A stretch of 64,000 bases of DNA from Aquamicrobium zhengzhouense (GTDB taxonomy: Bacteria > Pseudomonadota > Alphaproteobacteria > Rhizobiales > Rhizobiaceae), in the NCBI RefSeq assembly GCF_016124105.1, contig NZ_JADGMQ010000005.1:149064-213063 (forward strand). The letters are read 5' to 3'. Each line of letters opens with the position of its first letter. The stretch's first letter is position 1. Below the pieces are notes generated by a model. It saw only the letters and a program-made list of their open reading frames with translations. It searched no databases and had not been told where the DNA came from. Of this stretch, positions 43,291 to 52,149 are shown in pieces. The position numbers and the translations under genes were made by a program.

Positions 43291-45812
43291 GTCTCGACCG
43301 GAAGCCCGATCCGATCCGACTGCACAAGGAGCTCACCGCCATCTGGGAGACGCCGCCGGGATGGGCCCGCCTTTCGGCGGTGAACCATACGACACTTGGC
43401 AAACGGTTCATCATCACCGCCTTTGTTTTTTTCGCGATTGGCGGTCTTCTGGCGATGCTGATCCGCGTCCAGATTGCCACCTCCTCTACGGCCTTCGTCA
43501 GCCCGGAACTCTACGGCCAGTTCTTCACCATGCACGGCACGGTGATGATGTTCCTCTTCGCGATCCCGATGTTCGAAGGGTTCGCGATGTATCTCCTGCC
43601 CAAGATCCTCGGCGCGCGCGATCTCGCCTTCCCCCGCCTCTCGGCCTACGGCTTCTGGTGCTACCTCTTCGGCGGCTCGATCCTTATCGTGGCGCTGTTG
43701 CTCGGCGCTGCGCCCGACAGCGGCTGGTTCATGTACACGCCGCTCTCTTCGTCGACCTATTCGCCCGGCATCAACAATGACATCTGGCTGCTCGGCATCA
43801 CTTTCGTTGAGATCTCCGCGCTATCGGCCGCCATCGAGATCATCGTCAGCATCCTGAGATTGCGTGCGCCCGGTATGAGCCTCGAGCGCATGCCGATCAT
43901 GGCCTGGTATCTTCTCATCACGGCCATGATGATGCTGTTCGGCTTCCCACCGCTGATCCTCGGCTCGATCCTGCTTGAACTCGAGCGCGCTTTCGACCTG
44001 CCGTTTTTTGATCCGACACGTGGGGGGGATTCACTTCTGTGGCAACACCTCTTCTGGCTGTTCGGCCACCCCGAGGTCTACATCATCTTCCTGCCTGCAG
44101 CAGGCGCGATCTCGATGATGATCCCGACCTTCGCCAGACATGAACTAGTTGGCTACACCGCGATCGTGGTTGCCGTCGTCGCCGTTGCGTTCCTCTCCTT
44201 TGGCCTTTGGGTCCACCACATGTTCACGGTGGGAATTCCACATCTGGCGCTAGCCTTTTTCTCTGCTGCAAGTGGCCTCGTAGCGATCCCTACAGGCGTG
44301 CAGATCTTTGCCTGGATCGCGACACTGGCGCAGGGACGACGCCCCCGCTGGGACGTGCCCATGCTTTATCTCGGCGGCTTCCTGTTCATCTTCGTGCTTG
44401 GCGGCCTTACCGGGGTGATGGTCGCGATGGTCCCGTTCAACTGGCAGGCGCACGACACCCATTTTGTCGTCGCGCATTTGCACTATGTGCTGGTCGGCGG
44501 CTTTGTCTTTCCTATGATGGCGGCGACCTACTACTGGCTGCCGCATTTCACTGGCCGCGTCAGCGATCACAAGATTTCGATCCCTGCCTTCTGGCTCATC
44601 TTTGGCGGCTTCAACCTCACCTTCTTCCTGATGCACCTGACGGGGCTTCGCGGCATGCCGCGCCGGATCGACGCCTATCCGGCGGAGGCAGGCTGGGACT
44701 GGCTCAATCTAATCTCGTCGATCGGTGGCTTTGTCATGGCCGCCGGCTTTGCTCTCTTCGTCGTGGACCTGGTGCTTCAGGTCAGGTTCGGCACGGCGGC
44801 ACCGCGCAATCCCTGGGGCGCCAGAACTGCGGAGTGGGCTATGCCTACGCCCCCTCCTGCCTATGCATTCGCCTCTCTGCCGCAGGTTCAGGATCGCGCA
44901 GACCGGCTTGACCCGAACAGTCTCGGGACTGACCTTGCCGCTGGAAAGGGCTACCTTCCCTTCGCTCGCAACGGCTGGATGGAAACGCTCGGTGTCGACA
45001 TGGCAACCGGCAAGCCGGGTGAAGTCATCGTCCTGCCCAATCGCACCTACAAGCCGCTGATCAGCGGGGTGCTGACCTGCGCCTTCGTGCTTTGCCTGCT
45101 TTTCAAGTTTTATTGGGCGTCGCTGCTTGTCCTCGCACTGGTCGTCGGCTCGTTGCTTGGATGGGCTTCAGGCATGGGCTCGCGGCGGGATTGCGCGCTG
45201 CTGGAGGCAGGCAGGGGCCTCGTCCTTCCTCCGCATTGGCAAACCGAAAGGCCGCCATCCTGGTGGGCGATGGTGCTTGTCTGCGCAGCAGATGCGACGC
45301 TCTTTGCTTCGCTTCTGTTCGGCGGGTTGTTCTTGTGGCTGGTTGCTCCGGCATGGCCACCACCTCTTGTCGCTCAACCTTCGCTGACAATCGCACTCTT
45401 TGCAGCGATGATGGTGATTGGCGCTTCTTTGTCCGGCCGGCTCGCGGTGTCTGCGTTGCGGCAGAAGAGATCTGCAATTGTCATGCTGAGGCTTGCTGGC
45501 GTTGCTCAAGCAGCCGGCTTTGCCACCTTCCTCCTGATGGCGCTGCAGGTGCCGGATCCGACGGCTCACGCTCATCTGGCGGTGATCTTCGTGGTCCTGA
45601 TCTACGCAGCAATCCACGCAGGGATCGGCGTGATCCTTGCACTGCATGGGCTGTGGCGGTGGCATGGGGGCTACCTGTCTGCGCTGCGCAGCCTTGATCT
45701 GCGGATCGCTCAACTTTGGCATTATTATGCAGCTGTCACCGCCATCATCTCGCTTCTGGCGACGTTCCTCTTCGCGTTCCTTGCCAGCCATGCAGAAGGG
45801 CCTCGGTCATGA
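43287..45812 (+). CDS. cytochrome c oxidase subunit I-III fusion
   Basis: An 841-residue fused heme-copper oxidase. Residues ~1-540 are subunit I: the low-spin heme His in TMHGTVMMFLF, the CuB His-Tyr region WLFGHPEVYI, the His pair VWVHHMF and the heme a3/heme a His pair VAHLHYVLVGG are all intact, so it should be active. After a ~75-residue linker, residues ~615-841 are subunit III (RTYKPLISGV, PSWWAMVLVCAADATLFASLLFG, LAVIFVVLIYAAIHAG). The fused form is known in several aa3/caa3-type oxidases. ATGA overlap with coxB; ATGA overlap with the next gene. Confidence 0.92.
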   Translation: MSLDRKPDPIRLHKELTAIWETPPGWARLSAVNHTTLGKRFIITAFVFFAIGGLLAMLIRVQIATSSTAFVSPELYGQFFTMHGTVMMFLFAIPMFEGFAMYLLPKILGARDLAFPRLSAYGFWCYLFGGSILIVALLLGAAPDSGWFMYTPLSSSTYSPGINNDIWLLGITFVEISALSAAIEIIVSILRLRAPGMSLERMPIMAWYLLITAMMMLFGFPPLILGSILLELERAFDLPFFDPTRGGDSLLWQHLFWLFGHPEVYIIFLPAAGAISMMIPTFARHELVGYTAIVVAVVAVAFLSFGLWVHHMFTVGIPHLALAFFSAASGLVAIPTGVQIFAWIATLAQGRRPRWDVPMLYLGGFLFIFVLGGLTGVMVAMVPFNWQAHDTHFVVAHLHYVLVGGFVFPMMAATYYWLPHFTGRVSDHKISIPAFWLIFGGFNLTFFLMHLTGLRGMPRRIDAYPAEAGWDWLNLISSIGGFVMAAGFALFVVDLVLQVRFGTAAPRNPWGARTAEWAMPTPPPAYAFASLPQVQDRADRLDPNSLGTDLAAGKGYLPFARNGWMETLGVDMATGKPGEVIVLPNRTYKPLISGVLTCAFVLCLLFKFYWASLLVLALVVGSLLGWASGMGSRRDCALLEAGRGLVLPPHWQTERPPSWWAMVLVCAADATLFASLLFGGLFLWLVAPAWPPPLVAQPSLTIALFAAMMVIGASLSGRLAVSALRQKRSAIVMLRLAGVAQAAGFATFLLMALQVPDPTAHAHLAVIFVVLIYAAIHAGIGVILALHGLWRWHGGYLSALRSLDLRIAQLWHYYAAVTAIISLLATFLFAFLASHAEGPRS

Positions 45813-46159
45813 CGAGCCAGACCTTGAGCGGAAAGAAGATCGGCGGTGGAACGCTGCTGCTACTGGCAGCGGGTTTCACCATTTGGGCCGCCGCCTTCGT
45901 TGCGCTTTACGCGATGCAATCCGTCGGCTGTGCATATGGCTGGCAGGAGCTTGAGATTTTGTCGGGCGTGACGCTGCAGCGCCTGCAGATGTCAGCGATC
46001 TTGACGATACATTTGGGTGCGATCGCTCTTCTTGTGCGTCTGCTGCACAATCACCGGGACCAATTCCTGCTGCGCGCAGCCTATTGGGCCGCGCTGGCAG
46101 CACTCGGCGCGAGCATTTTCAACTTCGCGCCGATCTTTGTGTTGTCGCCCTGCACGTAA
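45809..46159 (+). CDS. small membrane protein of the oxidase cluster
   Basis: A 116-residue protein with three hydrophobic helices (GGTLLLLAAGFTIWAAAFVALYAMQ; MSAILTIHLGAIALLVRLL; AAYWAALAALGASIFNFAPIFV). It overlaps the coxA-coxC fusion by 4 bp and ends the cluster. Related short proteins lie at the end of similar oxidase operons; a structural or assembly role is likely, but no named family is recognised. Confidence 0.7.
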   Translation: MTSQTLSGKKIGGGTLLLLAAGFTIWAAAFVALYAMQSVGCAYGWQELEILSGVTLQRLQMSAILTIHLGAIALLVRLLHNHRDQFLLRAAYWAALAALGASIFNFAPIFVLSPCT

Positions 46160-46180
46160 GTCCAGGGACCGAGCTTGTGA

Positions 46181-47185
46181 TCAGGCCGTTTGCTGCTGCT
46201 GTTGTGGGGCCGCCGTCGCGCGCTCGTCGGACGTGCGCAGGCCGGTGGCGACGACAGACACCTTGAACGTGCCTTCCAGCGTCTGGTCGAAGATCGCACC
46301 GACGATGATGTCGGCATCGGCGTCGACTTCTTCGCGGATACGAGTAGCCGCTTCATCGACCTCGAACAGCGTCATGTCCGGTCCGCCGGAGATCGAGACG
46401 AGGACGCCACGCGCACCTCCCATCGATGCTTCATCGAGCAGCGGATTGGCAATTGCAGCCTCGGCTGCGGCCATGGCACGGCCCGAGCCATTGGCTTCGC
46501 CCGTCCCCATCATTGCGCGGCCCATGTCGCGCATCACGGAACGAACGTCCGCGAAGTCCAGGTTGATGAGGCCTTCCTTGACGATCAGGTCGGTGATGCA
46601 GCGCACGCCTGAATAGAGGACCCGGTCCGCCATGGCGAACGCATCGGCGAAGGTGGTCTGCGCATTGGCGACGCGGAAGAGGTTCTGGTTGGGAATGACG
46701 ATGACGGTGTCAGCGCATTGGCGCAGGCGTTCAATGCCTTCTTCCGCAGCGCGCATGCGGCGCGTGCCTTCGAAAACAAACGGCTTGGTGACAACGGCGA
46801 CGGTGAGAATGCCTGCCTGGCGAGCAGCATGTGCAATAACCGGGGCCGCGCCGGTTCCGGTTCCGCCACCCATTCCGGCGGTGACGAAGCACATATGCGT
46901 ACCGGCAAGCCGGTCCATGATTTCGCCAATCGATTCTTCTGCAGCCGCATAGCCGATTTCCGGCAGCGATCCTGCACCAAGGCCCTCAGTCGTCAGCGCA
47001 CCAAGCTGGATCAGGTGCTCTGCCTTCGACATGCCCAAAGCTTGCGCATCGGTATTCGCGACGATGAATTCGACGCCTTCCAGGCCCTGCGTGATCATGT
47101 TGTTGACGGCATTGCCGCCGCCACCACCCACGCCGACCACGGTAATGCGGGGCTTCAGTTCTACGATATTATGGGTGGCAGTCAT
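46181..47185 (-). CDS. ftsZ2: FtsZ2, a tail-less FtsZ paralogue
   Basis: A 334-residue tubulin-like GTPase. The GTP-binding tubulin signature [10 protein letters not shown] is intact, as are [14 protein letters not shown] and [11 protein letters not shown]; the T7 synergy loop reads [13 protein letters not shown], also intact. The protein stops soon after the GTPase core ([16 protein letters not shown]), lacking the long linker and C-terminal peptide that bind FtsA and MinC. Rhizobia encode such a second FtsZ besides a ~590-residue main FtsZ; Sinorhizobium FtsZ2 is dispensable. It has lone-gene context here; no other division gene is nearby. Confidence 0.92.
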   Translation of the reverse strand: MTATHNIVELKPRITVVGVGGGGGNAVNNMITQGLEGVEFIVANTDAQALGMSKAEHLIQLGALTTEGLGAGSLPEIGYAAAEESIGEIMDRLAGTHMCFVTAGMGGGTGTGAAPVIAHAARQAGILTVAVVTKPFVFEGTRRMRAAEEGIERLRQCADTVIVIPNQNLFRVANAQTTFADAFAMADRVLYSGVRCITDLIVKEGLINLDFADVRSVMRDMGRAMMGTGEANGSGRAMAAAEAAIANPLLDEASMGGARGVLVSISGGPDMTLFEVDEAATRIREEVDADADIIVGAIFDQTLEGTFKVSVVATGLRTSDERATAAPQQQQQTA

Positions 47186-47413
47186 CGCCAGTCTCCAGCA
47201 AATCAGTTTTCCCGCCTGCCATGCAGGCAGAAAGTATCCGAATCAAGGCAATCTCCGCCTTCTATAGGTGACCAGAGAGAGACTCGCTTCGCAAGGTCCG
47301 CAACGCGTCTCCGCGCGCGATCACGGTCACATTTTAGGTCAGAGCGCACAGCCCGGTGAGCGGCCCTCAAAGGGCGAGCTGTCGTGAGGTTCTAAAAGAG
47401 CGTTCCCGTCTGG

Positions 47414-47641
47414 TCAGGTGCCGAACGTATCGGTTGCCATCAGCGTTCGACGCGCCATGATGATGCGTTTAAGCTCATCTTCGGAAGTGACGCCGCGCTG
47501 AAATTCATGCACCAAAAGGCTGGCGAGATGCAGACCTTCTGCACCCTTTTGCATTAGGCCCGTTTCATCACACACCGCCGCATGGACGCGCATGATCATC
47601 GACATATCATCTGAAGAAAGGTGCTGCTGCGGGGAAGACAT
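47414..47641 (-). CDS. small conserved helical protein, unknown function
   Basis: A 75-residue protein, MSSPQQHLSSDDMSMIMRV, largely helical, with no signal peptide or membrane helix. GGAGG sits 8 nt before the ATG, a strong ribosome site. The sequence ends with RRTLMATDTFGT. No family recognised. It lies between ftsZ2 and the cspA group, all leftward. The 228-bp gap before ftsZ2 has no clear terminator. Confidence 0.7.
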   Translation of the reverse strand: MSSPQQHLSSDDMSMIMRVHAAVCDETGLMQKGAEGLHLASLLVHEFQRGVTSEDELKRIIMARRTLMATDTFGT

Positions 47642-47801
47642 CAAAATCCTCCTTTCATCCATTTGCCGAGGCAACGGATTGGTCCACACAGATCCTTGCT
47701 CAACGAGGATCAGAAATAGTCTAGAAGTCCTCCCGCCAATAGGCGAGGAGCATGTTCGTTGCTTGCCACATGGCCTGACGTACGGGGGAAGTGCGGAGGC
47801 T

Positions 47802-48044
47802 TTACTTGCCCTTGCGAATGGTACGCCGCTTTGCGGCCGGTACGGGCTTTTCAACGGCCTCGGCCTCTGCAATTTCTGCTTCGCGTGCAAGGCGTGCTTC
47901 GCGCAGTCGCGCGGTTTTCGCATCGCGCAGCTTAGCCTCTTCGCCGATGATTGCACGTGCTGCCGTGTCCGTGAGGTCAGCCTTCGTCTGGGCTTTGCTT
48001 GCCTGCGGCTTGAAGAGGGAATGTTCGGTGAGGGGCTGGGTCAT
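47802..48044 (-). CDS. small charged protein of unknown function
   Basis: An 80-residue protein (MTQPLTEHSLFKPQ), dominated by Ala, Arg, Lys and Glu with a predicted long helix (AAKLRDAKTARLREARLAREAE-like) and a basic end, RRTIRKGK. AAAGGTGAC precedes the ATG. It is 112 bp downstream of cspA but separated by a terminator. A similar charged protein follows csp genes in some rhizobia. Function unknown; nucleic-acid binding is possible from the composition. Confidence 0.68.
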   Translation of the reverse strand: MTQPLTEHSLFKPQASKAQTKADLTDTAARAIIGEEAKLRDAKTARLREARLAREAEIAEAEAVEKPVPAAKRRTIRKGK

Positions 48045-48064
48045 AAAGTCACCTTTCTGTCCAG

Positions 48065-48097
48065 AAAAACAAAAAGGCCGGGCGAACCCGACCTTTC
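48065..48097 (-). terminator. Rho-independent terminator of cspA
   Basis: On the minus strand, AGGTCGGG pairs with CCCGGCCT around a short TTCG-type loop, followed by TTTTGTTTTT. It is about 60 bp after the cspA stop codon and 20 bp before the start of the next leftward gene. Confidence 0.85.
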
Positions 48098-48156
48098 TCC
48101 TGCAACTCGATGATCAGTGCCAGTACATCCGTGGTCAAAGATCAGAGCTGCAATCC

Positions 48157-48366
48157 TTAGGCAGCCTGAAGGTTGTCGGCGGCGTTCTTGCCGCTGCGAC
48201 GGTCAGCTACAACGTCGAAGCTGATCTTCTGGCCATCAACGAGGGTACGCATGCCTGCGCGCTCAACAGCGGAGATGTGGACGAAAACGTCTACGCCGCC
48301 ATCATCCGGCTGAATGAAGCCAAAACCTTTGGTTGCATTGAAGAACTTAACGGTACCAGTAGCCAT
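48157..48366 (-). CDS. cspA: cold-shock-domain protein
   Basis: A 69-residue single cold-shock domain, an RNA/ssDNA chaperone. RNP1 is KGFGFI and RNP2 is VFVHIS, both intact; the N terminus [10 protein letters not shown] is typical. An AAAAGGA precedes the ATG. The minus-strand leader of ~150 nt (48367-48518) before any other gene is long, as in temperature-controlled csp genes; a GGCG/CGCC hairpin can form in it. No clear promoter was assigned. Confidence 0.93.
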   Translation of the reverse strand: MATGTVKFFNATKGFGFIQPDDGGVDVFVHISAVERAGMRTLVDGQKISFDVVADRRSGKNAADNLQAA

Positions 48367-48692
48367 GACGATTTCCTTTTCAAATAGTCAGGTAGTTTTC
48401 CCTATCACAACAGCGCGACAGGCGGTGAGATCGATTTGAAAGAGGAAGATCGTAGTGGGCGATAAACGCCGTAGACAAAGTTCAACAAGCAAGATCGATA
48501 GGCTCTAGATAAAGGAAATTGTTGTCGAAAACAAGACGGCCTGCGAAAATATCCCCGAGCGGGGCGAGAAAGATGCCGCGAGCAGCCCCTCTCGACGCCT
48601 TGGCCGTCGCTGGTGCAGATTGCTGTGCGCATCGCGGCGCAATTGCCAGCCTATCATTGCCTGAAGCGCCGCCATGGTCGATTCTGGCTTCA
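48367..48692. other. intergenic region between divergent cspA and the DUF1403 gene
   Basis: 326 bp. The left half should hold the long cspA leader and promoter on the minus strand; a weak candidate is TTGTTG-N17-TTATCG reading leftward. The right half carries the start region of the DUF1403 gene. An open frame from 48519 continues into that gene, but its first 58 residues look non-coding (Arg/Ala/Pro-rich), so the later ATG is preferred. No other gene or repeat was seen. Confidence 0.5.
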
Positions 48693-49676
48693 ATGATTCC
48701 AGAAGACCAGAAGCCATCGCGCCGGCGTCGGAAGCCAAAGCCGCTCCCGGGCCCGCTCGAACATCCCGTCGCGCCAGTGCCCGCCTGGCTGCGCGACGCA
48801 TCCCGCTCGCCCGCAAGCCTTGAGGAGGCCAGCTTTATTGCTGGAACCGCGCTGGGTGCGCTCGACCATCTGGTCCGGCGTCGTCAGATCTGGGCAGGTC
48901 TCTGGCGCCAGCGCCTTGCGCTTGCCAGCGCTGCCACGACTGTCCGCCGCATTGGCCGGCTCGAGGATGAAGAGGCTTTGCGCGACGCAATTCACCTGAC
49001 GCGAAACGGAGATTCCGTTGGGCCGGCGGGTGAGATGCTATTGGCATGGCGCGACGCTGTCAGCTTGCCCCCGCAAGACTGTTTGCTGCCCGAAGCCCTT
49101 GCGACGCAGTTCCAGCGCTTTGGCAGGCGCGATGATGACGCAGTCGCAGTTCTTGCCGACGCTTTGGCAGACAATGCGAACGCGGGCGCGATCTCGCAAA
49201 CGATCGACAGCTTTGAGCTCGTCCTTCGCCATAGTGCAGTCCCGGAGGCCGCACCTTTCGTCAGCGACCTCATTCTCGCGCGCGCATTCGGATGGGAACG
49301 GGCCGTGCCGCTCATCGCCCCGGACGTTGCACGGGGCGGTTTCACTCGCGCCATTTCGGAAGAGCCGGCACCCATTCGGGAAGAGCGTCGTATCAAACTT
49401 TTGTCCGCCTATGCGTGTGCCGCGATACGTGCCATCGATCTTTCCATCGATCTTGGCCGCAAGTCAGAGCGTCTCCTTGAGGCAGCGCCCGAACTGCGCG
49501 CCAAGGCCTCCGGAGCTGTTGTCGAGAAACTCTTGTCGGAGGATTCGCTGACGGCTTCCACGCCAATCGTTGGTATCACGCGCTGGGGGATGCATCGCAT
49601 CTTTGAGCGGTTGATAGCGTTTGGCGTGCTGCGTGAGCTTACGGGGCGCAGCACGTTCCGGATTTACGGGGTCTGA
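48693..49676 (+). CDS. DUF1403 family protein
   Basis: A 327-residue protein beginning MIPEDQKPSRRRRKPKP, then the DUF1403 region (AGTALGALDHLVRRRQIWAGLWRQRLAL, LRDAIHLTRNGDSVGPAGEMLLAWR). It is helical with no membrane segment; the C terminus (GITRWGMHRIFERLIAFGVLRELTGRSTFRIYGV) looks like a winged-helix domain. DUF1403 genes occur on rhizobial replicons next to ScpB-like genes, as here: the scpB-like ATG follows after 2 bp. Function unknown; a link to chromosome or plasmid organisation is inferred from the partner. Confidence 0.8.
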   Translation: MIPEDQKPSRRRRKPKPLPGPLEHPVAPVPAWLRDASRSPASLEEASFIAGTALGALDHLVRRRQIWAGLWRQRLALASAATTVRRIGRLEDEEALRDAIHLTRNGDSVGPAGEMLLAWRDAVSLPPQDCLLPEALATQFQRFGRRDDDAVAVLADALADNANAGAISQTIDSFELVLRHSAVPEAAPFVSDLILARAFGWERAVPLIAPDVARGGFTRAISEEPAPIREERRIKLLSAYACAAIRAIDLSIDLGRKSERLLEAAPELRAKASGAVVEKLLSEDSLTASTPIVGITRWGMHRIFERLIAFGVLRELTGRSTFRIYGV

Positions 49677-49678
49677 GC

Positions 49679-50344
49679 ATGTCGGCTCGCGGGACAAGGA
49701 AAAAGGGGCAGAGCGCGTCACTTTTTGATCCCGAGCTTGAGCATCTGCCTCCCGAGATGCGCTGGCGCGAATGGATGAACCGGGTCGAAGCCGTCATCTT
49801 TGCCGCCAGCGAGCCAGTCCCGCGTGTCGATCTTGCCCGCGTGGTAGGACGCAACTGCAACATCGACCTCGTCATCGACGACATCCGTGAAGAGCTACGC
49901 GGCAGGCCCTATGACATCGTCCAAGTGGCAGGTGGTTATCAGCACCGGACCCGGCCTTCCTACGCGGATGCAATTCGCACTGTCAGCGGCGCGGTGGAGA
50001 AAGCGGTCGATTTGAACCAGACAGAGGCGTTGGTCTTGATGACGATTGCCTACTTCCAGCCGATCACACGCTCGGAGCTGTCGACCTTCTTTGGCCGCGA
50101 AATCTCGCGGGACCTGATCTCAACGCTACGAGGCTTCGGGTTCATCGGCTACGGTCCGCGTTCGCCACGGCCCGGCGCACCCTACACCTATGTGACCACG
50201 GCGGCCTTTCTGAGCCATTTTGGTCTCGCATCGCTCCGCGACATGCCGGACTATGAAGCGCTGGAGGATGCGGGCCTCCTGTCGAAAGAAAAGGCGCTGG
50301 CGGGTGATCTCATGCAGATCAAGCTTGAGGACGAAGGAGAGTAG
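49679..50344 (+). CDS. ScpB-like segregation/condensation protein (probably a second copy)
   Basis: A 221-residue ScpB-family protein with two winged helices: EWMNRVEAVIFAASEPVPRVDLARVVG near the start, then LNQTEALVLMTIAYFQPITRSELSTFFGREISRDLISTLRGFGFIGYG. ScpB partners with ScpA and SMC in chromosome condensation. The usual chromosomal scpAB lies near tat/nagZ genes, not here, and no scpA is beside it, so this appears to be a paralogue specialised to the DUF1403 module. It is 2 bp from both neighbours. Confidence 0.82.
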   Translation: MSARGTRKKGQSASLFDPELEHLPPEMRWREWMNRVEAVIFAASEPVPRVDLARVVGRNCNIDLVIDDIREELRGRPYDIVQVAGGYQHRTRPSYADAIRTVSGAVEKAVDLNQTEALVLMTIAYFQPITRSELSTFFGREISRDLISTLRGFGFIGYGPRSPRPGAPYTYVTTAAFLSHFGLASLRDMPDYEALEDAGLLSKEKALAGDLMQIKLEDEGE

Positions 50345-50346
50345 CC

Positions 50347-51042
50347 ATGCGATTTTTCGACTTCAGCTCATGGCAGGGCGTGCTTTTCACGCTTCTTGGC
50401 ATCGCGATGTTCACCTTGATCAGCATGGGCATCCGCCTTGTCATGATGTTCACGATCCAGCAAAAGCAGCAGCGCACCAACCGGCAGATCAATGAACGGC
50501 TGAAGACGCTGATTGCAGCGTACAAGACCCTTGGCGGCTCTTTCACGGGCACGCTGAGCGTTGATCCAACGCATTTGCGAGACCTGCGGCGCAAGGCCGA
50601 GATCGAGGGCGAGGAAGTCGAGGAGGAAGCCCTGGTTCTTCCGGATACCAGCTTTGATCGCCCACGTCGTATTCGCGACGCAGTGGAAGCCGCTCTCGCC
50701 GATATCATTCTCCTTGGCACCGAAGAGCAGGTAAGGCTTGCGGCAGAAGCGACCCGCGATCTTGTCGCGGGAAAGCCCGTCTATACGGACGAGCTTGTCG
50801 TTTCGCTTCGCGACTTCATCCGCGATGCGCTCGATCTCGCTCCGGTGCCAGCTTCGATTGAAATTCCCTCGCAAGGCCCGACCCGTCCTTCCTCCTCTGG
50901 CGGTCGCTCGCGCGGTGGCGGTGGCGAAGGTGGCGGTGGCGAAGGTGGCCGTGGCGGCGGCGGGGGTGGTGGTGGCGGAATGGCCGGCGGCGGCGGTATG
51001 GGATTGGGCCTTGGCCTCGGCAGCCGTCGCGACGACAGCTAG
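50347..51042 (+). CDS. membrane-anchored protein with Gly-rich C-terminal tail
   Basis: A 231-residue protein with a single N-terminal membrane helix (GVLFTLLGIAMFTLISMGIRLVMMF), then a cytoplasmic helical region (QQRTNRQINERLKTLIAAYKTLGG; RRIRDAVEAALADIILLGTEEQVRLAAEAT) and a C-terminal tail of Gly/Arg/Ser runs from ~residue 180. It starts 2 bp after the scpB-like gene. No named family is recognised. The tail could mediate RNA, DNA or phase-separation-like contacts, which is speculation. It forms the third gene of the accessory module. Confidence 0.72.
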   Translation: MRFFDFSSWQGVLFTLLGIAMFTLISMGIRLVMMFTIQQKQQRTNRQINERLKTLIAAYKTLGGSFTGTLSVDPTHLRDLRRKAEIEGEEVEEEALVLPDTSFDRPRRIRDAVEAALADIILLGTEEQVRLAAEATRDLVAGKPVYTDELVVSLRDFIRDALDLAPVPASIEIPSQGPTRPSSSGGRSRGGGGEGGGGEGGRGGGGGGGGGMAGGGGMGLGLGLGSRRDDS

Positions 51043-51088
51043 TTTAGCCGCCTGCCACGCGCTCATGCGGCGCTCAAAGATCCTATGT

Positions 51089-52111
51089 CTAGGCCGCCAG
51101 CGATGGGCGTGCTTTGCGCAGCTCCTGCGGGCTGACCTGAAATTTTCGTCGGAACATGCGCGACAGATGCGAGGAATCGCAGAAGCCGCATTCGGCGGCG
51201 ATTTCCGCGATCGACTTGTCGCTGTTTTCGAGAAGGTGGTGCACCAGCGACAGGCGCATATTCATGAAGGCCGCAAAGGGCGAACAGGACAGCGCCTCAC
51301 GAAAATGTCGTTCGAGCCGACGCTTTCCGACATTCAGCTGCTTGGCGATCTGCTCGATGGAAACGGGCATGTCGATACATTGCTGCATCAATAAGAGCGC
51401 CCTGTGAACGAGGGGGTCGCTGGCCCTGATGTCGAGGGTGAGCCCCGGTTGGGGTGTATCTCCTGTTTCAGCCTCCGGGATCATCATGATGTGAAGGCTC
51501 TTGGTGGCAGGTGCGCGGCCGATATGGCGCTCAATCAGGAATGCGGCGAGATGGGCCGTGCTTGCTCCCCCCGCTGAAGTCAGCCGGTCGCGGTCGATGA
51601 CGAAAATCTGGTCCGAAACGGGTGTAAGGCCGTCGAACTGCGACAGAAATTCCTTGTGGTGGAACCAGCTGACGCAGCCTCGCCGGCCATTCATCAGGCC
51701 TGCGCGAAACAGAATGAAAGTGCCGGTACAAAGCCCCACCAGCGGAACGCCTGCGGCCGCTGCCTGTCGCAAGAAGGCGTCGATCTGGTCCGCGTTGCGA
51801 TCTGCCTCGTCAAGCAGGCCTCCCACCACCACGATGTAGTCGAAGCGCGTGGGATCACCGAACGTTTCCTGCGGCTGGATCTCAACCCCGCTGCTGGACG
51901 GAATTGGCTGCATGTTGGGGGCGATGACCTTCCATCGGCAGTGGATCGGACGACTGCGATCACCCTCATCGGCGGCAAGACGCAGCACATCGACAAAATT
52001 TGCAAAGGCGCAGAGGGTAAATCGCCAGCACAGAACAAAGCCCACGTTGAGACGTGGCAGACTTTCTGCCTCGCCTGCCTTGTGGGGATGAACAGAAAGC
52101 GATGCTTTCAT
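51089..52111 (-). CDS. GATase1-like/AraC transcriptional regulator (GlxA family)
   Basis: A 340-residue regulator. The N-terminal ~200 residues are a DJ-1/PfpI-like domain, with the nucleophile-elbow Cys in GLCTGTFIL; the C-terminal ~100 residues are an AraC/XylS double helix-turn-helix (IEQIAKQLNVGKRRLERHFREALSCSP, IAEIAAECGFCDSSHLSRMFRRKF). Related proteins (GbdR, CdhR, ArgR type) control quaternary-amine and amino-acid catabolism. The ATG at 52111 is preferred to 52138. It is divergent from a second such regulator, and the two promoters overlap. Confidence 0.9.
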   Translation of the reverse strand: MKASLSVHPHKAGEAESLPRLNVGFVLCWRFTLCAFANFVDVLRLAADEGDRSRPIHCRWKVIAPNMQPIPSSSGVEIQPQETFGDPTRFDYIVVVGGLLDEADRNADQIDAFLRQAAAAGVPLVGLCTGTFILFRAGLMNGRRGCVSWFHHKEFLSQFDGLTPVSDQIFVIDRDRLTSAGGASTAHLAAFLIERHIGRAPATKSLHIMMIPEAETGDTPQPGLTLDIRASDPLVHRALLLMQQCIDMPVSIEQIAKQLNVGKRRLERHFREALSCSPFAAFMNMRLSLVHHLLENSDKSIAEIAAECGFCDSSHLSRMFRRKFQVSPQELRKARPSLAA

Positions 52112-52149
52112 AGTCGCCGTCTCATTTGTACCGCCCAAATGTCGCAGAC

